The translations under genes and the position numbers were made by a program. From Amoebidium appalachense (Eukaryota > Ichthyosporea), in the NCBI GenBank assembly GCA_963693365.1, contig CAVNZM010000003.1, positions 9,114,001 through 9,178,000 on the forward strand: 64,000 nt of DNA, given 5' to 3'. The notes beneath the pieces were generated by a model, which did not search any database, was not told the origin of the DNA, and worked only from the letters and a program-made list of their open reading frames with translations. Of this stretch, positions 1 through 14,470 are shown piece by piece; the stretch's first letter is position 1, and each line of letters begins with the position of its first letter.

Positions 1-1803
1 GTTACCCGTGTTACGTTTTTGGTATAGTATAGAAGTTAGAGGCTAAAAATAAATTAAAGAAAAGAAGAGATAAGAAAGAAGGTTTTAGAAACAATGACTG
101 AATTGAGCTAGGGAGACGCATACCATTGGTATCACAAAAATTCGGCTGCAGCAACGCACTCTGATGCCACGAGTCCTCTCAAACATCTCTGTATTCGAAA
201 TTCTATACATGCAGTCCGACAGCAGATAGCCATAATATTGGCAATGCATCCGTTTTATACTGTTTCTAAGACCTGGAAAATACTAAACGGTCATTTGTGG
301 GCAGAGATGCACGTTTTAATCTGTAAAATGGCATGCCTATCTACTAACTAAGCATTTCTGCTCAGATCGATCCGAGGAACGGTAGAATTCCCCGCCGGTC
401 AGTGTCGGAGTGATAACAGGGATACGCCAAAAGTTTCTTGAAATAATTGTGAATACTTCGAGGGTCTTTTCATACAAAAAATTCTAAACGTTTTTTTAAA
501 ATAACCCCTTGGCATATATTGTGGGGTTTCTGGCTCGTATGCGTAGGTGAATTTTTAATAAGTAAATGCTTGCATTAATTCCAATTAATGCAGGCGCCTA
601 GGCCGCTATGATTAGCATACATCTCGAATCATCTTTGTGCTTGCTTGCAAGAAACATGAAGCTGGTTCATGAACTTTCTGCAGAGTATCTTATTCGTTAA
701 AATGAACCATAATACTCCTGCAGTCATCTGTTCGTTTCAAAATAAGAAAATATCTTTTGTTTGCAACACATGTGTATATGGTCCCGTGCAAGCCTACTGT
801 TGCTGTATGTAGAGCCACAGTATCGAATGGCATCCAGCACTCAATCCTACCACCTACTGAGGCGGTGTCTCCTTTTTCCTTTCCTTTTCTTTTCTTTTTT
901 TTTCTTTTTTCTTTTGCAAAAAGGGACCACAAGTAGATGTATAACGTCGCACGTGCGGCAAAACGTCAGTACGTGTTAGCACTCAATCGGCCTTCTAGCA
1001 TCTTCCGGTAGCGGAGTCGAATTCGTCAAGTGAATATGAAGCATCACGCTTGCATATTATCAGTGCAGCACATACCCACATACACGCGCGTTACAGATCA
1101 ATATATATCATGTTATAATGATCTATTTGGTTTCCATATTGATTGTAAACTTTGAACTCAGAAAATATTAGTAATAAAAATGCATCGTGCGTGATGATAT
1201 CACTACACCGAGTCACTCAGTGATGCTGCACCGCGTGCTACATGTACAGCACAACTGTAGATACCTGCATACAGCAGACAGGCCGGGCTGCCCTTCACAT
1301 TATGGCATGTGCATGTACTGTACGGTGGTCGCACGAGTCTCACGCCCAACGTTGCTGGAATCTGTCACAGTCAAAGGACTTATCGATAGCATCATAGGCA
1401 TGTGTGCTTCATGCTCATGATACCATTGATTGTGTGCTCCATTGTGCTCATGAGTGCTGCATAAAAGCGATTGCTCTGTGTGACTTTTGCAGCACTTGTA
1501 ACAGCACTAGCTACTACTGTACGTATGTAATGTCGATAGAAGTCGTTGGTATATACGTAGGGCTACCTTTCGCGTAACGCGAAACACCGCGAGAAATGCC
1601 TAACACAGGCCTTCATCGGATCGTTACCGTAGTCCATGCACTGCGCTGTGCATATACATGATACGCCTGTGCATTTCATTTTCAACGGTACCGCTAGTAC
1701 TAATAATTCCTTATCGAATCAGACACTGAGTACTAGTAGTATTATGTTTATAGCAGATTACTAATAAACCTTCAAAATTCTAATTTGACGTTGATCTTGA
1801 ACA
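1..1803. other. Gene-free left flank
   Basis: I see no convincing gene here. The sequence is ordinary mixed-composition DNA, without the homopolymer and dinucleotide tracts that fill the rest of the window, apart from a T-rich stretch near 880-915. Frames are short and stop-rich. It presumably holds the upstream region of the frame starting at 1804, but I could not identify a clear core promoter. Confidence 0.5.
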
Positions 1804-3177
1804 ATGGATTATGGCAGTAATTGCTACACTGAGTCTGAGAGTGTATGCTACGGTGTAGGGACATATAATTGCACAAACACAAACACCTCTGAGCATGCTT
1901 CTGACTCGGAGCATTGCCAAGCCTCAGGTCACATGCCTGCCCCTGCAACACGCACACGCATACGTGCACATAGCTGGCACGGCGCAGGTGTGCGGAGGAG
2001 TTCAATTGCTGATGTTATCCACACAGGGGTTACCCACATTCTGCACACAATAGGTTTATGTTCTACGTCTGTTAATAAAACACCTACCTTGATTAACTTG
2101 TATGAGGTTCCCCAGGGCCAAAGTTTAGCAAGGGACTCGGAGTGTGATTATGGTGATATAGAGTACAACAGCGGGTCTTCAACAGAAAACAGCGCATGCC
2201 GCAGAGCTGCATCTGGCAGGCAAAATTGTCTCTTGTTTTTTCATAATCGCTCTCTGCCATCGTTGATTTCCACCGAAAGTCGTTTATTGAGCTCCGAGAT
2301 ACACTCCCAGTCAGACAGCGTAGTTTGCACCACCAGCTGCCACAGTGATTTTGTGAGTGAAACCAACACCAAGGCCTGCCGAAGCGGCAGGTCACATGAC
2401 TGCAGCCCAATAATAACTAGATCGAGTGCACCGATGAGAGCAATCACCCCCTGTGTGTTGTATTCGGATGAATCAGATGAACATCTCGGACCACCAACCT
2501 GTCACACCACCCAACCTCTGACATGCATACCAACTGAATTCTGCAAAAGTACACCGCAACAAACAGCACATAAACCTGAGTGCAGGCAAAGATGGACACA
2601 AGTACGCCGCCGCGTCTTTTCCGAATCAGACGCCGTCGAAACGGAGGGTGCTTTACAGCTTTCACGTGCGAATTTACGCCAAACTCCAAAACGAGACGAG
2701 AGGCATACCACCGACGCGGATTTCATCGCCACACACACTGCCCCCACAGCCTTGTGCATGTGTTCGCAAAGTGTTCAAAAGAGACCCCGCAGTCATTCAA
2801 TCGCAATGTTACCAAAATCCAACTCGGAGCCCCGCCAACACTCTACCAGAATCGCGCATTCAGAAGTGTCAGCAGAATCTGTTCCACAACCCGTAAGACG
2901 CTCCTATTATTCTCTCACGTTTGCGAGCCGCAGCCCATCTAACCAATCAAATCAATGCATTAGGTGCGGAAAACAGCAGCGTAGCCAATCGTTTATCAGC
3001 ACGCGGCACCGGCACGAGGCGGCGAAGATTCTTGCCGGGGAGGCGGAAAACGGGCAGCCGTGGGTGTGCAACTATCTGAGTGCCCTGTGGCACCTGACCG
3101 ATGCGGACTCAATAAGATTGGCTGCTGCTTACTCCATTGCAATGTCTAGTGACGGGGAAGGGGGTTTAAAAAGTTAA
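1804..3177 (+). CDS. Hypothetical 457-aa Ser/Thr/Arg/Cys-rich protein
   Basis: This is a single uninterrupted frame of 457 codons in non-repetitive DNA. A frame this long is not expected by chance, and it does not come from a microsatellite as most other long frames here do. I recognise no domain. The protein is rich in Ser, Thr, His, Arg and Cys, with many short SxS and RS-type clusters. It has one CxxC (CIRCGK, about residue 390) without a partner that would make a zinc finger, no signal peptide and no membrane segment. The last 55 residues are less biased (…VCNYLSALWHL…) and may be the only folded part. No intron is needed. It could be a fast-evolving disordered protein or a lineage-specific orphan. 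That it is translated is an inference from length alone. Confidence 0.45.
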   Translation: MDYGSNCYTESESVCYGVGTYNCTNTNTSEHASDSEHCQASGHMPAPATRTRIRAHSWHGAGVRRSSIADVIHTGVTHILHTIGLCSTSVNKTPTLINLYEVPQGQSLARDSECDYGDIEYNSGSSTENSACRRAASGRQNCLLFFHNRSLPSLISTESRLLSSEIHSQSDSVVCTTSCHSDFVSETNTKACRSGRSHDCSPIITRSSAPMRAITPCVLYSDESDEHLGPPTCHTTQPLTCIPTEFCKSTPQQTAHKPECRQRWTQVRRRVFSESDAVETEGALQLSRANLRQTPKRDERHTTDADFIATHTAPTALCMCSQSVQKRPRSHSIAMLPKSNSEPRQHSTRIAHSEVSAESVPQPVRRSYYSLTFASRSPSNQSNQCIRCGKQQRSQSFISTRHRHEAAKILAGEAENGQPWVCNYLSALWHLTDADSIRLAAAYSIAMSSDGEGGLKS

Positions 3178-5072
<1,895 letters not shown>

Positions 5073-5077
<5 letters not shown>

Positions 5078-5276
5078 CCGATGCTACGAGCGTGATAGAC
5101 ACGGACACGAAGGAACCGATGTTTTCTGGTGAGAAACTACTCGAGCGCAAACGCCGATGTGAGTTGGAAATCGAACTATTCTGCGAACTGTTCACGCTGG
5201 CGGAAGATCGTGCATACGACCCCGTAAGCGACAAGTGGGAACCAACCCCACAGGTGTCGGACCAAACCGATGCCTG
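5073..5276 (+). CDS. Possible last exon of an unknown gene
   Basis: An open frame begins right after (CA)nCAG and ends at a TGA at 5274-5276. The translation is coding-like: acidic, with a helical stretch (KLLERKRRCELEIELF) and Asp/Glu/Thr-rich ends. The acceptor resembles others in this window where (CA)n abuts AG. The upstream exon is not found. A GTAAGC after 5223 could instead be a donor, which would make this an internal exon. The LINE-1 copy begins at or just after the stop codon, so this could also be a leading part of that element. No family recognised. Confidence 0.35.
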
Positions 5277-5280
5277 ATTT

Positions 5281-5877
5281 ATTCTTCTTCTTCTGGAATG
5301 CTCGGACACTGGGCCCCCAAAAGGGCCTCCCCCCCGGGGACACTCGACGATAAAATCAGCTACATACAACAACAGACAAACAACCACACGTTTACAGTGA
5401 TTTGCGAAACACAGTTTAAAAACCACCACAAATTCAACTGTACATTGGTCGACACATCCACATACCCCGGTTATGCGAAAAACCGAGGGATTATTGTACT
5501 TGCCGCGCCACACGTGAGAGTGAACTGCAAACCGGTAGCAAAAACGGAATTCTCGGTTTCTATAGAGTTTCTTTCTAATGTTTTTACTTTTGTTTATTAC
5601 CCACCATCTCTGTCGGTTGCCGAATTGACTCACGAGTTGTCACAGTTACCAATGTCCACTGTTATTTTAGGTGATTTTAACACGCGACTCCACCACACAG
5701 ACACACTGCAAGTGAGTGTCGGGTACCCATCTAAGCCCCCGGAGCGCGCTATCCCTTTAGCAAGGTATGTCCAAAGTCACACTTTGCGGTTCCTTCACAT
5801 CCCATGCCCACAACACCGACTGGGGAGTGGCCTTTTCAAGTTGGCCATCAACCATGTCAAAACTCTCTCTCCCTCCT
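5281..5877 (+). pseudogene. LINE-1 endonuclease domain (EEP family)
   Basis: The frame reads through a typical endonuclease/exonuclease/phosphatase fold of non-LTR elements. A catalytic Glu lies in VICETQF, and a GDFN motif (STVILGDFNTRLHH, about 5660-5700) lies roughly 95 codons later. This domain nicks target DNA to prime reverse transcription. The frame stops at 5877-5879, and the element continues in another frame from about 5804 (to 6337), so a frameshift separates the endonuclease from the RT. Assignment is by motif order and by the RT that follows. Confidence 0.75.
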
Positions 5878-6589
5878 AACCTCTCTAGGTCATCTGACCA
5901 CTCTCCTATCCTTTTCCTACGTAGCTAAGATCTCCCTTTATCTGCTCCCTCCTCCTCTTCCCACCTTTCGCCTCCGTCTATCCCAGCTCAAGTCACCGTG
6001 GGGTAAAGTTGATGTATGTGTATGCTATGCAACCAAACACCCTATATATATGCGCCTATTAGAATCTGCACAAGCCAGACCAGATTCACATCTCATACTA
6101 GATACATGCACTAACTTTATTGTTGATGATTTAATAGATCTCGGTGATTATGCTGGTGGTGGTAGGAAGGAATATCTCGATGCTCTCTTGTTACCAAACA
6201 CCACTCCCGCTAGACTAGGTGAGCCCCTGTCTCAAAAGGAAAGCTTGTGCCGGCTTGCTGGTATGAATAGATTTGGTCCCCCTGCTCGTATTATTGGTGA
6301 TACCACTGGAGACCCCCTCATAGACTCTGATAAGTAATTCTCGGAACTGTTTAAAGATAGGACCCCCGCTCAGAAACCTACTGTGTGGCCTGTATACCCA
6401 TCTATCCCCATAGAATCGATCCTCCCCTTTTTCAGTCCCGATACCATATGGTCTGTGATATCTAGTTATAGCTCTTAGACTAGTAAGTCTTGTGGACCTG
6501 ATGGACTTCCTGCCGGGTTTCTTAAAATCCTTGTTCCCTCCTACCCACAAAAGGAAAGTGATCGTGCTATTAAACCTGATCTTACTAAA

Positions 6590-7416
6590 ATGTTATTAAG
6601 CTCTCTCTTTTCTTGGTGTGTTAAATGTGGACATGTCCCGTCATCTTGGTTAGATACCTTAGTGATCCCCATAGTTAAGAAGGACTCTGGATCTGAGGGC
6701 CCCATATCATCTTTTCGCCCCATCACACTAACCCAGGTTGTTCGTAGATTCTTTCCTTACTTAGGTCATTTGCACATCACCCTAGGTTTCAATCTATTCT
6801 TCACATACACCCATGCCAATCCGCTTTTCGTGAAAACAATTCATGTTATGTTCAAATAATGGCACTGCACGATTCTATGCAAGTTAGTGCACGATATGTT
6901 GGTTTTATTGATTGGAAAACTGCTTACGATTCTGTCTCCCCTGGTCTCCTATGGGAAAAGCTTGCTGCACGGGGTGTACCACATTGCATTGGTTTTTTGT
7001 TAGAAGCACTCTTGTCTCAAACCTATGGTAGAGCTATGGTTAATGGGCACCTTTCATATCGTTTTGTTCGTACTAGAGGTCTCTTGCAGGGTTCATTGCT
7101 TAGCCCCTTTTTGTTTAACCTATTTATAGATGATTTGGCTGTCAAGATTTATGCCGAAAATGATGACCCTATTAATAACTTTCCGCCTGCACTTCTCTAT
7201 GCTGATGATCTGTCCCTCCTTGCCCGTACCCCTAGATGCCTGCAAAGATTGTTCGATGTAGTGTCAGAGTGGTGCAAGGCAAACCTTCTGATCCATAACA
7301 TAGACAAATGTGGTGTTCTTGTACCTGATATAGCTAACAATTTACACACATTTACATTATCATCTCAGACCTGTACTTATAGTTCCAGAATACAAATATC
7401 TTGGTGTTCCGGTTAA
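6590..7416 (+). pseudogene. LINE-1 reverse transcriptase domain (broken)
   Basis: 6590-6856 codes for the fingers region (SWLDTLVIPIVKKD … FRPITLT), typical of non-LTR RTs. 6859-7416, in another frame, has motif A (GFIDWKTAYDSV), motif B (RGLLQGSLLSPFLFNLFIDDL region) and the catalytic YADD (LLYADDLSLLA, near 7200). The usual thumb motif should follow, but the frame shifts again after 7416. At least three frame changes and an in-frame TAG near 6477 show decay. Domain identity is clear; activity is not expected. Confidence 0.9.
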
Positions 7417-7813
7417 TTCTGTTGGTCTTATGTTTTCCAATATGGTCGAAAAGAGGGTAGAGCTGGCTAGTAAGCGGTTAGCTTTCTTCTCAAAGACACA
7501 CCCCTCCATCCTTCTATTAGACTTACATTTATTCGCACTTTTGTCTTCCCGGCATGTGAATATGGTTTACCCCTTCTCGCCGCTTGGATCAAGAAAGAGA
7601 GAACTAGAGCGCTTAAACCCTTGGCAAATTTCCTTGAAGCAGAAGTTGCCTCCTTTCTATCTAACAACTGTTGTAAACCTGGGCCTGTAACGCTCTCGAT
7701 ATATGGTCTGGTCCCAATAGCTGCTAGAGTATCCCATCTCGCGCTGAAATTCAGTAAGTACATAAGCCGCTTAAAGAAGTATTTGCTCTCCCACCTTCTC
7801 TTCTCTATCCGAC

Positions 7814-8469
7814 GTGTCCCCTCCTCACCTCTCCCCTCTTTCCTTCCCTCTCTCTCTCCTTTTCCCCCGGGCACAAATACAAATAAACCCCGCAAAAGTG
7901 TGCGTGTGACTTTGGACTGCCACTTAAGTATTAGACATGTACACATTCACAAGATAACTACGCAATATAACAAATGGAAAAAGATATACCACACGACACC
8001 AGACCCGATGAAAGCATACACCTTGAAAAACTAAGCTTTATGTCTCGTTTTATATATAACGACCGCCTTAACCATATTGCCAAATATGGCACTCGCAAAT
8101 GTGTAACACCTCAATACATATTACCTTCCTGTAGAATTAGTCTTTCTCTAGCTGATGGTATTATTGATCACAGGCACGCTTTAACTGCACACGTGCTATA
8201 CAGTGGAGATCTAATAAGGATAAGGTGGCATCGTTTGCATGCCCAAACAATACACACACACACCAATTTAAACGGTCATGTATTGCCAAAATTGTTTGAT
8301 AGACCACATAATACCGCAACACACACACGTCACATTCACAACAGACACCCAGAAAGATAGCCTACCTGAAAATTACAACATCCTTGATTTTATACTAAAC
8401 ACGAGTAACTACGACCTGTTTATTAGATGTATTGATTGGCTTGAGAAACACATCATTGCAAAATTTTAG
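7814..8469 (+). pseudogene. LINE-1 C-terminal domain
   Basis: Two overlapping frames (7621-8034 and 7974-8360, then 8278-8469) read through the region after the RT. It contains a conserved stretch (SRFIYNDRLNHIAKYGTRK) and a Cys/His cluster (CQNCLIDHI … H) resembling the zinc-knuckle tails of non-LTR ORF2 proteins. The same protein segment is encoded at 44.9-45.5 kb, where it is less interrupted. It ends at a TAG just before the (CA)n tract. Confidence 0.65.
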
Positions 8470-8483
8470 CGCGTGCGCGCGCG

Positions 8484-8620
<137 letters not shown>

Positions 8621-8743
8621 CCAGCTGATACCGAGTGTCCCAGGGGAGCCCGAAAAAAAAAAAAAAAAAAAAAAAAAAAAACGGGGAACCCCAACTAATT
8701 GATTTTTCTTAGTCTTTATGGTGTCTCGTAGAGAAAGTCAGTG

Positions 8744-8868
8744 ATATATAGTCATCACTCAACATCTATGTACGTGATCATGATATACCGCTGAGGGGAT
8801 AGTCCGAGCAAAACCCCCCCATACCTGAGACTGGTCTCTCTTTGCCTCGAGTAAACAGCGTAAACCCC
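8744..8868 (-). mobile_element. SINE-like insert derived from LINE-2 (copy 1)
   Basis: Read on the minus strand, this unit starts GGGGTTTACGCTG, carries about 70 bp matching the RT-coding part of LINE-2 (same sequence as 50565-50634), then switches to the 3' tail of LINE-2 (same as 45804-45862) and ends in a TATATAT. The copy at 33027-33154 has the same start, the same internal junction and the same end. It lies directly behind the LINE-1 3' end. I see no clear target duplication at this copy. Confidence 0.7.
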
Positions 8869-8870
8869 AG

Positions 8871-9453
8871 GGGTTTCACCATCTACGACACGCTAACGGG
8901 CGCGAAAATCTTCGACGGCGTATCCGGAGATCGCATGGATGGGCACATCATGTGGCACAGCACGCACACTCACATTGCAAACGACAAAACCCTCCACACC
9001 ACATCCCCATACGTCTTGCACAAGGCAGGGGGCAGATACACTACCGTATGTCATTCGAAATGGACTCCCTCCTCATGCTACGTGAGGGAAATTACGAATG
9101 CAAACCCATTGCAGGGGGGTGAGTGCTTTTGGGCAGAATATGCCGTGTGGGGGGAGCTTCAGGCATATGATGATTTTTTCTTTCCCGAAGTCGTTGACTG
9201 CACGAGCGGTTCGGTGGGGCCCATCTGCCAGATGTTCGTTGCGCACGGCGAAAACGCGAACAAGATCGAGTGGGCGCATTGGCCCACACCAGATTCGGTT
9301 GCGAAAATATACGCTGTAACATTTCCAGAAATCATTGGTAAGATTCAACCGATACATGGCGTGTACGTCTTTGATGATGCGGTCGTGTTGACTGTCCTGA
9401 CGCAGATGGACGAGGAACGTGTGGTGGTTCTGAGGCCCAAAAAGGCAATTTGA
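8871..9453 (+). CDS. Unknown protein, last exon or 5'-disrupted gene
   Basis: An open frame of about 195 codons in complex sequence, ending with TGA at 9451-9453. The translation looks like a globular beta-rich protein: many aromatic residues, a run of hydrophobic strands (VYVFDDAVVLTVLTQMD), and His/Trp-rich turns such as HIMWHSTHTH. I do not recognise the family. The frame stays open back into the SINE-like insert, so the true 5' end is unclear. A CCCCAG just before 8871 could be a splice acceptor, or the insert may have broken the gene. No introns are visible downstream, and a 35-40-nt C-run follows the stop. Confidence 0.5.
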
Positions 9454-9465
9454 GTACTTGGCGCA

Positions 9466-9508
<43 letters not shown>

Positions 9509-10201
9509 TTCCTCTTACTTTTCTCCGCTCCCTCTTCATGTCTCTCGCTATCTCGTTCCCTCCCTCCATTCTTTCCTACTAGGTCATCCCTTCTCTTTTC
9601 TTTCTTGTTTCAGTATGTGCACACTATCAGTTGATCTTTGTGCGCATTGGGCCACTTGGCCCACATCTGTGGAATTTTGTTTGTTGACTTCTACTGCACT
9701 TCAATATGCTAGATAAATCTCCAATAATTATAGATAGATGATTTGTTCCATGATATGGTTATGCCCAATAGATCGTGCATCTTTCTATTAATAGAATTTT
9801 TCCTATTGGTTAGTCACTTATTCGATTAGCCTTCTCTTAGTAGCCAGCGTCTGGTCACTCAAATGTATTTATATGAGTTTCGTATTAGGAACGAAACTAA
9901 ATATAGCAATCTAATAGTAATATGATGTAATCGAAAGTAATCTAGAATATAATCCCCTTCTGATCGGTTGTTAGCAAAACATTTCAAGTCCTGGCTCCAA
10001 TTCCCAAGGACACAAAGGGCCTTCTCCGAAAATAAATCTTCAACAGTTGTTCTCAGTACAGTAATCGAGTTGTGCATAAACTCCTTCTCTCCCTTTTCGT
10101 GTGTGTCTTCATGTTCTGTATATCAAAACATCCATTGTGCACTCTGCGCATGCTCTCCGTATCCTTACACAAAACAACACACACACACACACACACACAC
10201 G

Positions 10202-10238
<37 letters not shown>

Positions 10239-11314
10239 CCCCCCCCCAGCTTCCCCCCTTTCTCTCTCGCCCTCCGAGGCTCTCTCCCCCCCCCCCCCCC
10301 CCCCCCCCCCCCCTCTCCCTCACTCCCTCTCTACCTCTTCATAGGCAATATATCAAAGGCTTTCTATTACAGCATAAATTATGTTATATTGATTGAAGTC
10401 TAGGTGTCGTATTCCGAAGGAAGATCTAGAAATCACTAGTAGGTGTGTGTGATATTCGCTCACGTGAGTTTGAACTATTGTACTTGGGTTAGAGTGATTT
10501 GGGCACTTGCAAGTATATTATGATACCTGAGTACTCAACGTATATGTTTTATTTTTACTGAAGTGTGGAAAACAGTGAAATCACGTGGTCTCCCCCTCCA
10601 CTAATAGAAATTGAGCTCTTTTTAAAACAACTAATGAACTAAATTGCTAAGATCCCATTTTTGACATGTGGCAAAAGGGTCCTGATGGCAACACAAAATA
10701 TATGTTCATAGGCAACCTGGCCTGGGGAGAAATGCCTCCCACTGGAGATTTTAATTGCACGCTACTAACAACATTCAGGTTAGTTGCCACAAATTGAAAA
10801 CAAACTTGTGTTATATTTTGTCTTATAAAAACACAACTTAGAAACAGGAAACCGTGGCATGTACCACACCATATATACAAATATGTACCGACACCCCTAT
10901 AATCATCCACAAACAAGCACGCCTGTATGTACAAATGAGCGAGAAGTAACCCGAGAATGGTAGCATTCACCAGACTAAGCTTCACACAGGCACTGGGTCG
11001 AGACACTAATAACGGAATAGCAGTTAGCAATAAAATATTAAGGAGTCCAGATGCACAAAAAACAAAAAAGCGTGGTGACTACCCCAGAACTTGGGTGTTT
11101 GAGGTTATCATTTTGAGTACAAAGCATTAAGGATGTCGAGCGAAACATGGCGATAGGAAATGTGAAATGAGCGGATGCGTGAGTGAGATTTTGGAAAGAT
11201 GGATCCTGGGTCAGAAGAAAGGGGAAGCGAGAGTGGGAAGGGTGTGTTTGTGTGTGCGTGCATGCTCACGTGTGTGTGTGTGTGCGTGCATGCTCACGTA
11301 TGTGTGTGTGTGCG

Positions 11315-11358
<44 letters not shown>

Positions 11359-11924
11359 GGGGGGGGGGGTTGTGTGTGTGCCTGTGCATGTGCATGCGCA
11401 CACGTGTATGTATGTCGACTAAGACATGCAGAAACAAAGGCGGAAAATGCAAACGGGTGGGTGGGTGGGTGTTTGGGGGGGTGGGAGGGGGAGAGGGGGA
11501 GAAAGAAAGAGAGAGAGAGCGACAGGATGGGGGGAGCGAAGGGCGAACCGGGAGACACCAACGTTGTCATATGCAGCAATTTTCACGGAGCCAAAAGTTA
11601 CATGCCAGGCGGCCTGTAAGAAAGGGAATCAGACCATCAGCTTTTACTCCGTGCACGAGCACACATGAGTGACCCCATACGACAAAATCTAAGTGTGATG
11701 GGTATGCAGTTCCCCGTGTGGCATCGTGCATGTTTTTTCGGATGCCAACAAGAGGGAGGCAAGGGCACATGAACTCATGAACTCACCGTGATTGCACAGT
11801 GATCAGTGACCTACACTTCTTCTACTTATCCCCCCCCCCCCCCCCCCCCCCCGGCACCCCCTCCCTCTCCTCCCCACCACACACGCACACGAATGCACGC
11901 ACGCACGCACGCACGCAGACACAG
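9454..11924. other. Gene-free spacer between unknown ORF and RING gene
   Basis: It holds a C-run (about 9469-9508), AT-richer complex DNA (9620-10080 and 10350-11160), (CA)n-(CT)n-C tracts (10178-10310), GT/G tracts (11262-11380) and a C-run (about 11831-11853). A minus-strand frame at 10647-11030 (127 codons) has no recognisable features and I do not call it. The 3' end of the RING gene lies to the right. Confidence 0.5.
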
Positions 11925-12349
11925 CTATCCTCGTTTCTTCTCTACACCTGACTTAATTCCCTCCAAAGACCTGGAAACTCCAAAGTGAGATGAATAAGCA
12001 GGGAAGCAGGAGAAGAGGGGGTGGGGAGGGGGGGAAGGGGGGGGGGGGGGGGGGAGGGGGGGGGGGGTCGGTAAAGCATAATACGAAGCAACAAACACAG
12101 AAATGAAAGGAGGTGAGCGAGAAGAACGGGGGGGGGAGGGGGGGGGGGGGGGGGGGGGGGGATGCACAGCACGAAGCAAAGAACCAAGAACATGGGGTAG
12201 GTTGCATGAGAAGAAGAAACCATGTTAACAATTTCCCCCGAAGGGAAGGCGGGGAGGGAGGGTAAAATATAAGAGTTGGATGCACACCCTCCTGTGGTAG
12301 CGTGGGTGAATGGGGGGGTGAGTGGGTGGGGTAGGGGTGGGGGTAGGGT

Positions 12350-12380
<31 letters not shown>

Positions 12381-12873
12381 GGGGGGAGGGGAAGGGGGGG
12401 GGGGGGGGGGGGGGATTCAAATGATCTGATACATACCAGAAGCCGGGAGGAGGCGGGGGGCCAGTCATGAGATGGACGATTGGAAACATCCCGGCAGGCC
12501 CTGCAGCTGAATCATAGGTCAGCAAAAAAAGGAAAACGAACAAAGGAAAACCAAAAAAAAGAGAGGTGCAAGGAAAGAAGTGGGGTTGGGGGTTGGGGTT
12601 GGGAAGAGAGGGGTGGGGTTGGTGGTGGTGGTGGTGGGAGGGGGGGGAGGGGGGGGGGAAGGAGGGAGGGGGGAAGGTAGATGCATGCAAATCATGCAAG
12701 CACAATGAAGATCACGGGGTGGGGAGGGTATTTGTGTGTTTGTGTGTGTGTGTGTGTGTGTTTTGGGGGGGGGGGGGGGGGGGGTTTGAATATGTTAGAG
12801 GGTACGAATTACACATTTATGATGTGCAACACAAAGCAGGAGGCAACCCCCCTCCCCCCCCCCCCTCCCCGCC

Positions 12874-12905
<32 letters not shown>

Positions 12906-12953
12906 CACAGACAATGAAGAACACGGGGCAGGGAGGTATTTGTGTGTGTGTGT

Positions 12954-12990
<37 letters not shown>

Positions 12991-13226
12991 GGGGGGGGAG
13001 GGGGGAGGGGGGGGGGAGGGGGGTTTTGGGGAGGGGGGGAGGGGGTAGAACGTGTTATGGAGCACGAGGTGCCCATTCGTGACGGACACCACAGCACATA
13101 AAAAAAGTAGGGGGGAAAAAAAAAAGGAGGACCACACAAAGAGCACGCATCGTAAGATGATCCCAATCCTGCCCCGGGAAGGGGAGATTAGGGGGACGGC
13201 TGGGAGACAAGTGAATGTGTGTGTGT

Positions 13227-13259
<33 letters not shown>

Positions 13260-13287
13260 TGTGAGTGTGAGCGTGCGCGTGTACGTG

Positions 13288-13329
<42 letters not shown>

Positions 13330-13902
13330 GGGGGGGGTTGCAAAAGCACACATACCTGGCCCCATGCCTCCCATAGCATTCATCGCCATACCCAGAGCTT
13401 GATCCATATTCATCCCAGCTAGCCCCTCCCGGCCAGTCCCTAAACCCATTGGATATGGTGGCCACCCATCCCCATCCCCGTCCCTTTCCCCCTCCCCCTC
13501 CTCCCCGTCCTCACCCTCTTCTCCCCCCTCTCTCTGCTCTGACTGTACGTCGTCTCCCGAGTTTTCATCCCCCTCTCCGTCGTGCATGTGGGTGTCGTGT
13601 GTGTGTGGCATTGGTGCCACGCCCATCATCATTGGGAACCCGTACGGCGGTGCGTTGGTCATACCCATAGGCATCGGAACAGGGCGAGGGATGCCTCCAC
13701 CCATGCCCCCAAGCACAAAACCCCTGTGTGGGTGTGGTGGTTTCAGTGGTCAGAGCTTAAAGCATTTGAAAGTAGGGAAAACAAGAAAGGCATGACAACC
13801 CCCCTCCCCCCTCCCCCCCCCCCCCGGGGGCTGTGTGGGTGGTGGTGTCAGCGGTTACAGCTCAACAAAACTGAATGTGTTGGAAAAAAGACTAGCACAC
13901 GT

Positions 13903-13945
<43 letters not shown>

Positions 13946-13981
13946 ACCCACCCACCCTCCCACACACACACACACACACAC

Positions 13982-14018
<37 letters not shown>

Positions 14019-14412
14019 TACAAACCCTACCATGTACAGACAACTTACAAATCACTAGCTTATACACACACCAAAGCATTATTATATGGGCCTGTAACAG
14101 CCATCGATGGAAAGAAGTGAACAGTCCGAACGATTACAAGAGGACGAGAAAGAAAATGTCGACAAAAAATGGGAAAGGTATTGGCAGGGGTAAAGAGAAG
14201 TGTAAGAGGGAGGGAGGCTGAGTGAGGGAAGGAGATGGGGTGTATGGGGGGGTGAGTGTTTGGGTGGGTGGGTGAGGGGCGGGGAGGGGAGGGGGGGGCG
14301 GGGGGGGGGGGGGGGAGAGGAGGAGGAGGGGGGGGGGGGAGATTAAAAACAGACAGGGGGGAATAAAACGAAACATTGGATAGTACCGGACAAGGATGGC
14401 ATTGTGTGTGTG

Positions 14413-14470
<58 letters not shown>

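Noticed and set aside
10647-11030. 127-codon minus-strand frame
   Set aside because: No domain, no plausible promoter or splice context, and this length can occur by chance in this AT-richer spacer.
12580-12660. Telomere-like GGGGTTGG/GGTGG motifs
   Set aside because: They are irregular and short, and lie within an intron between ordinary G-tracts; there is no repeated telomere unit.
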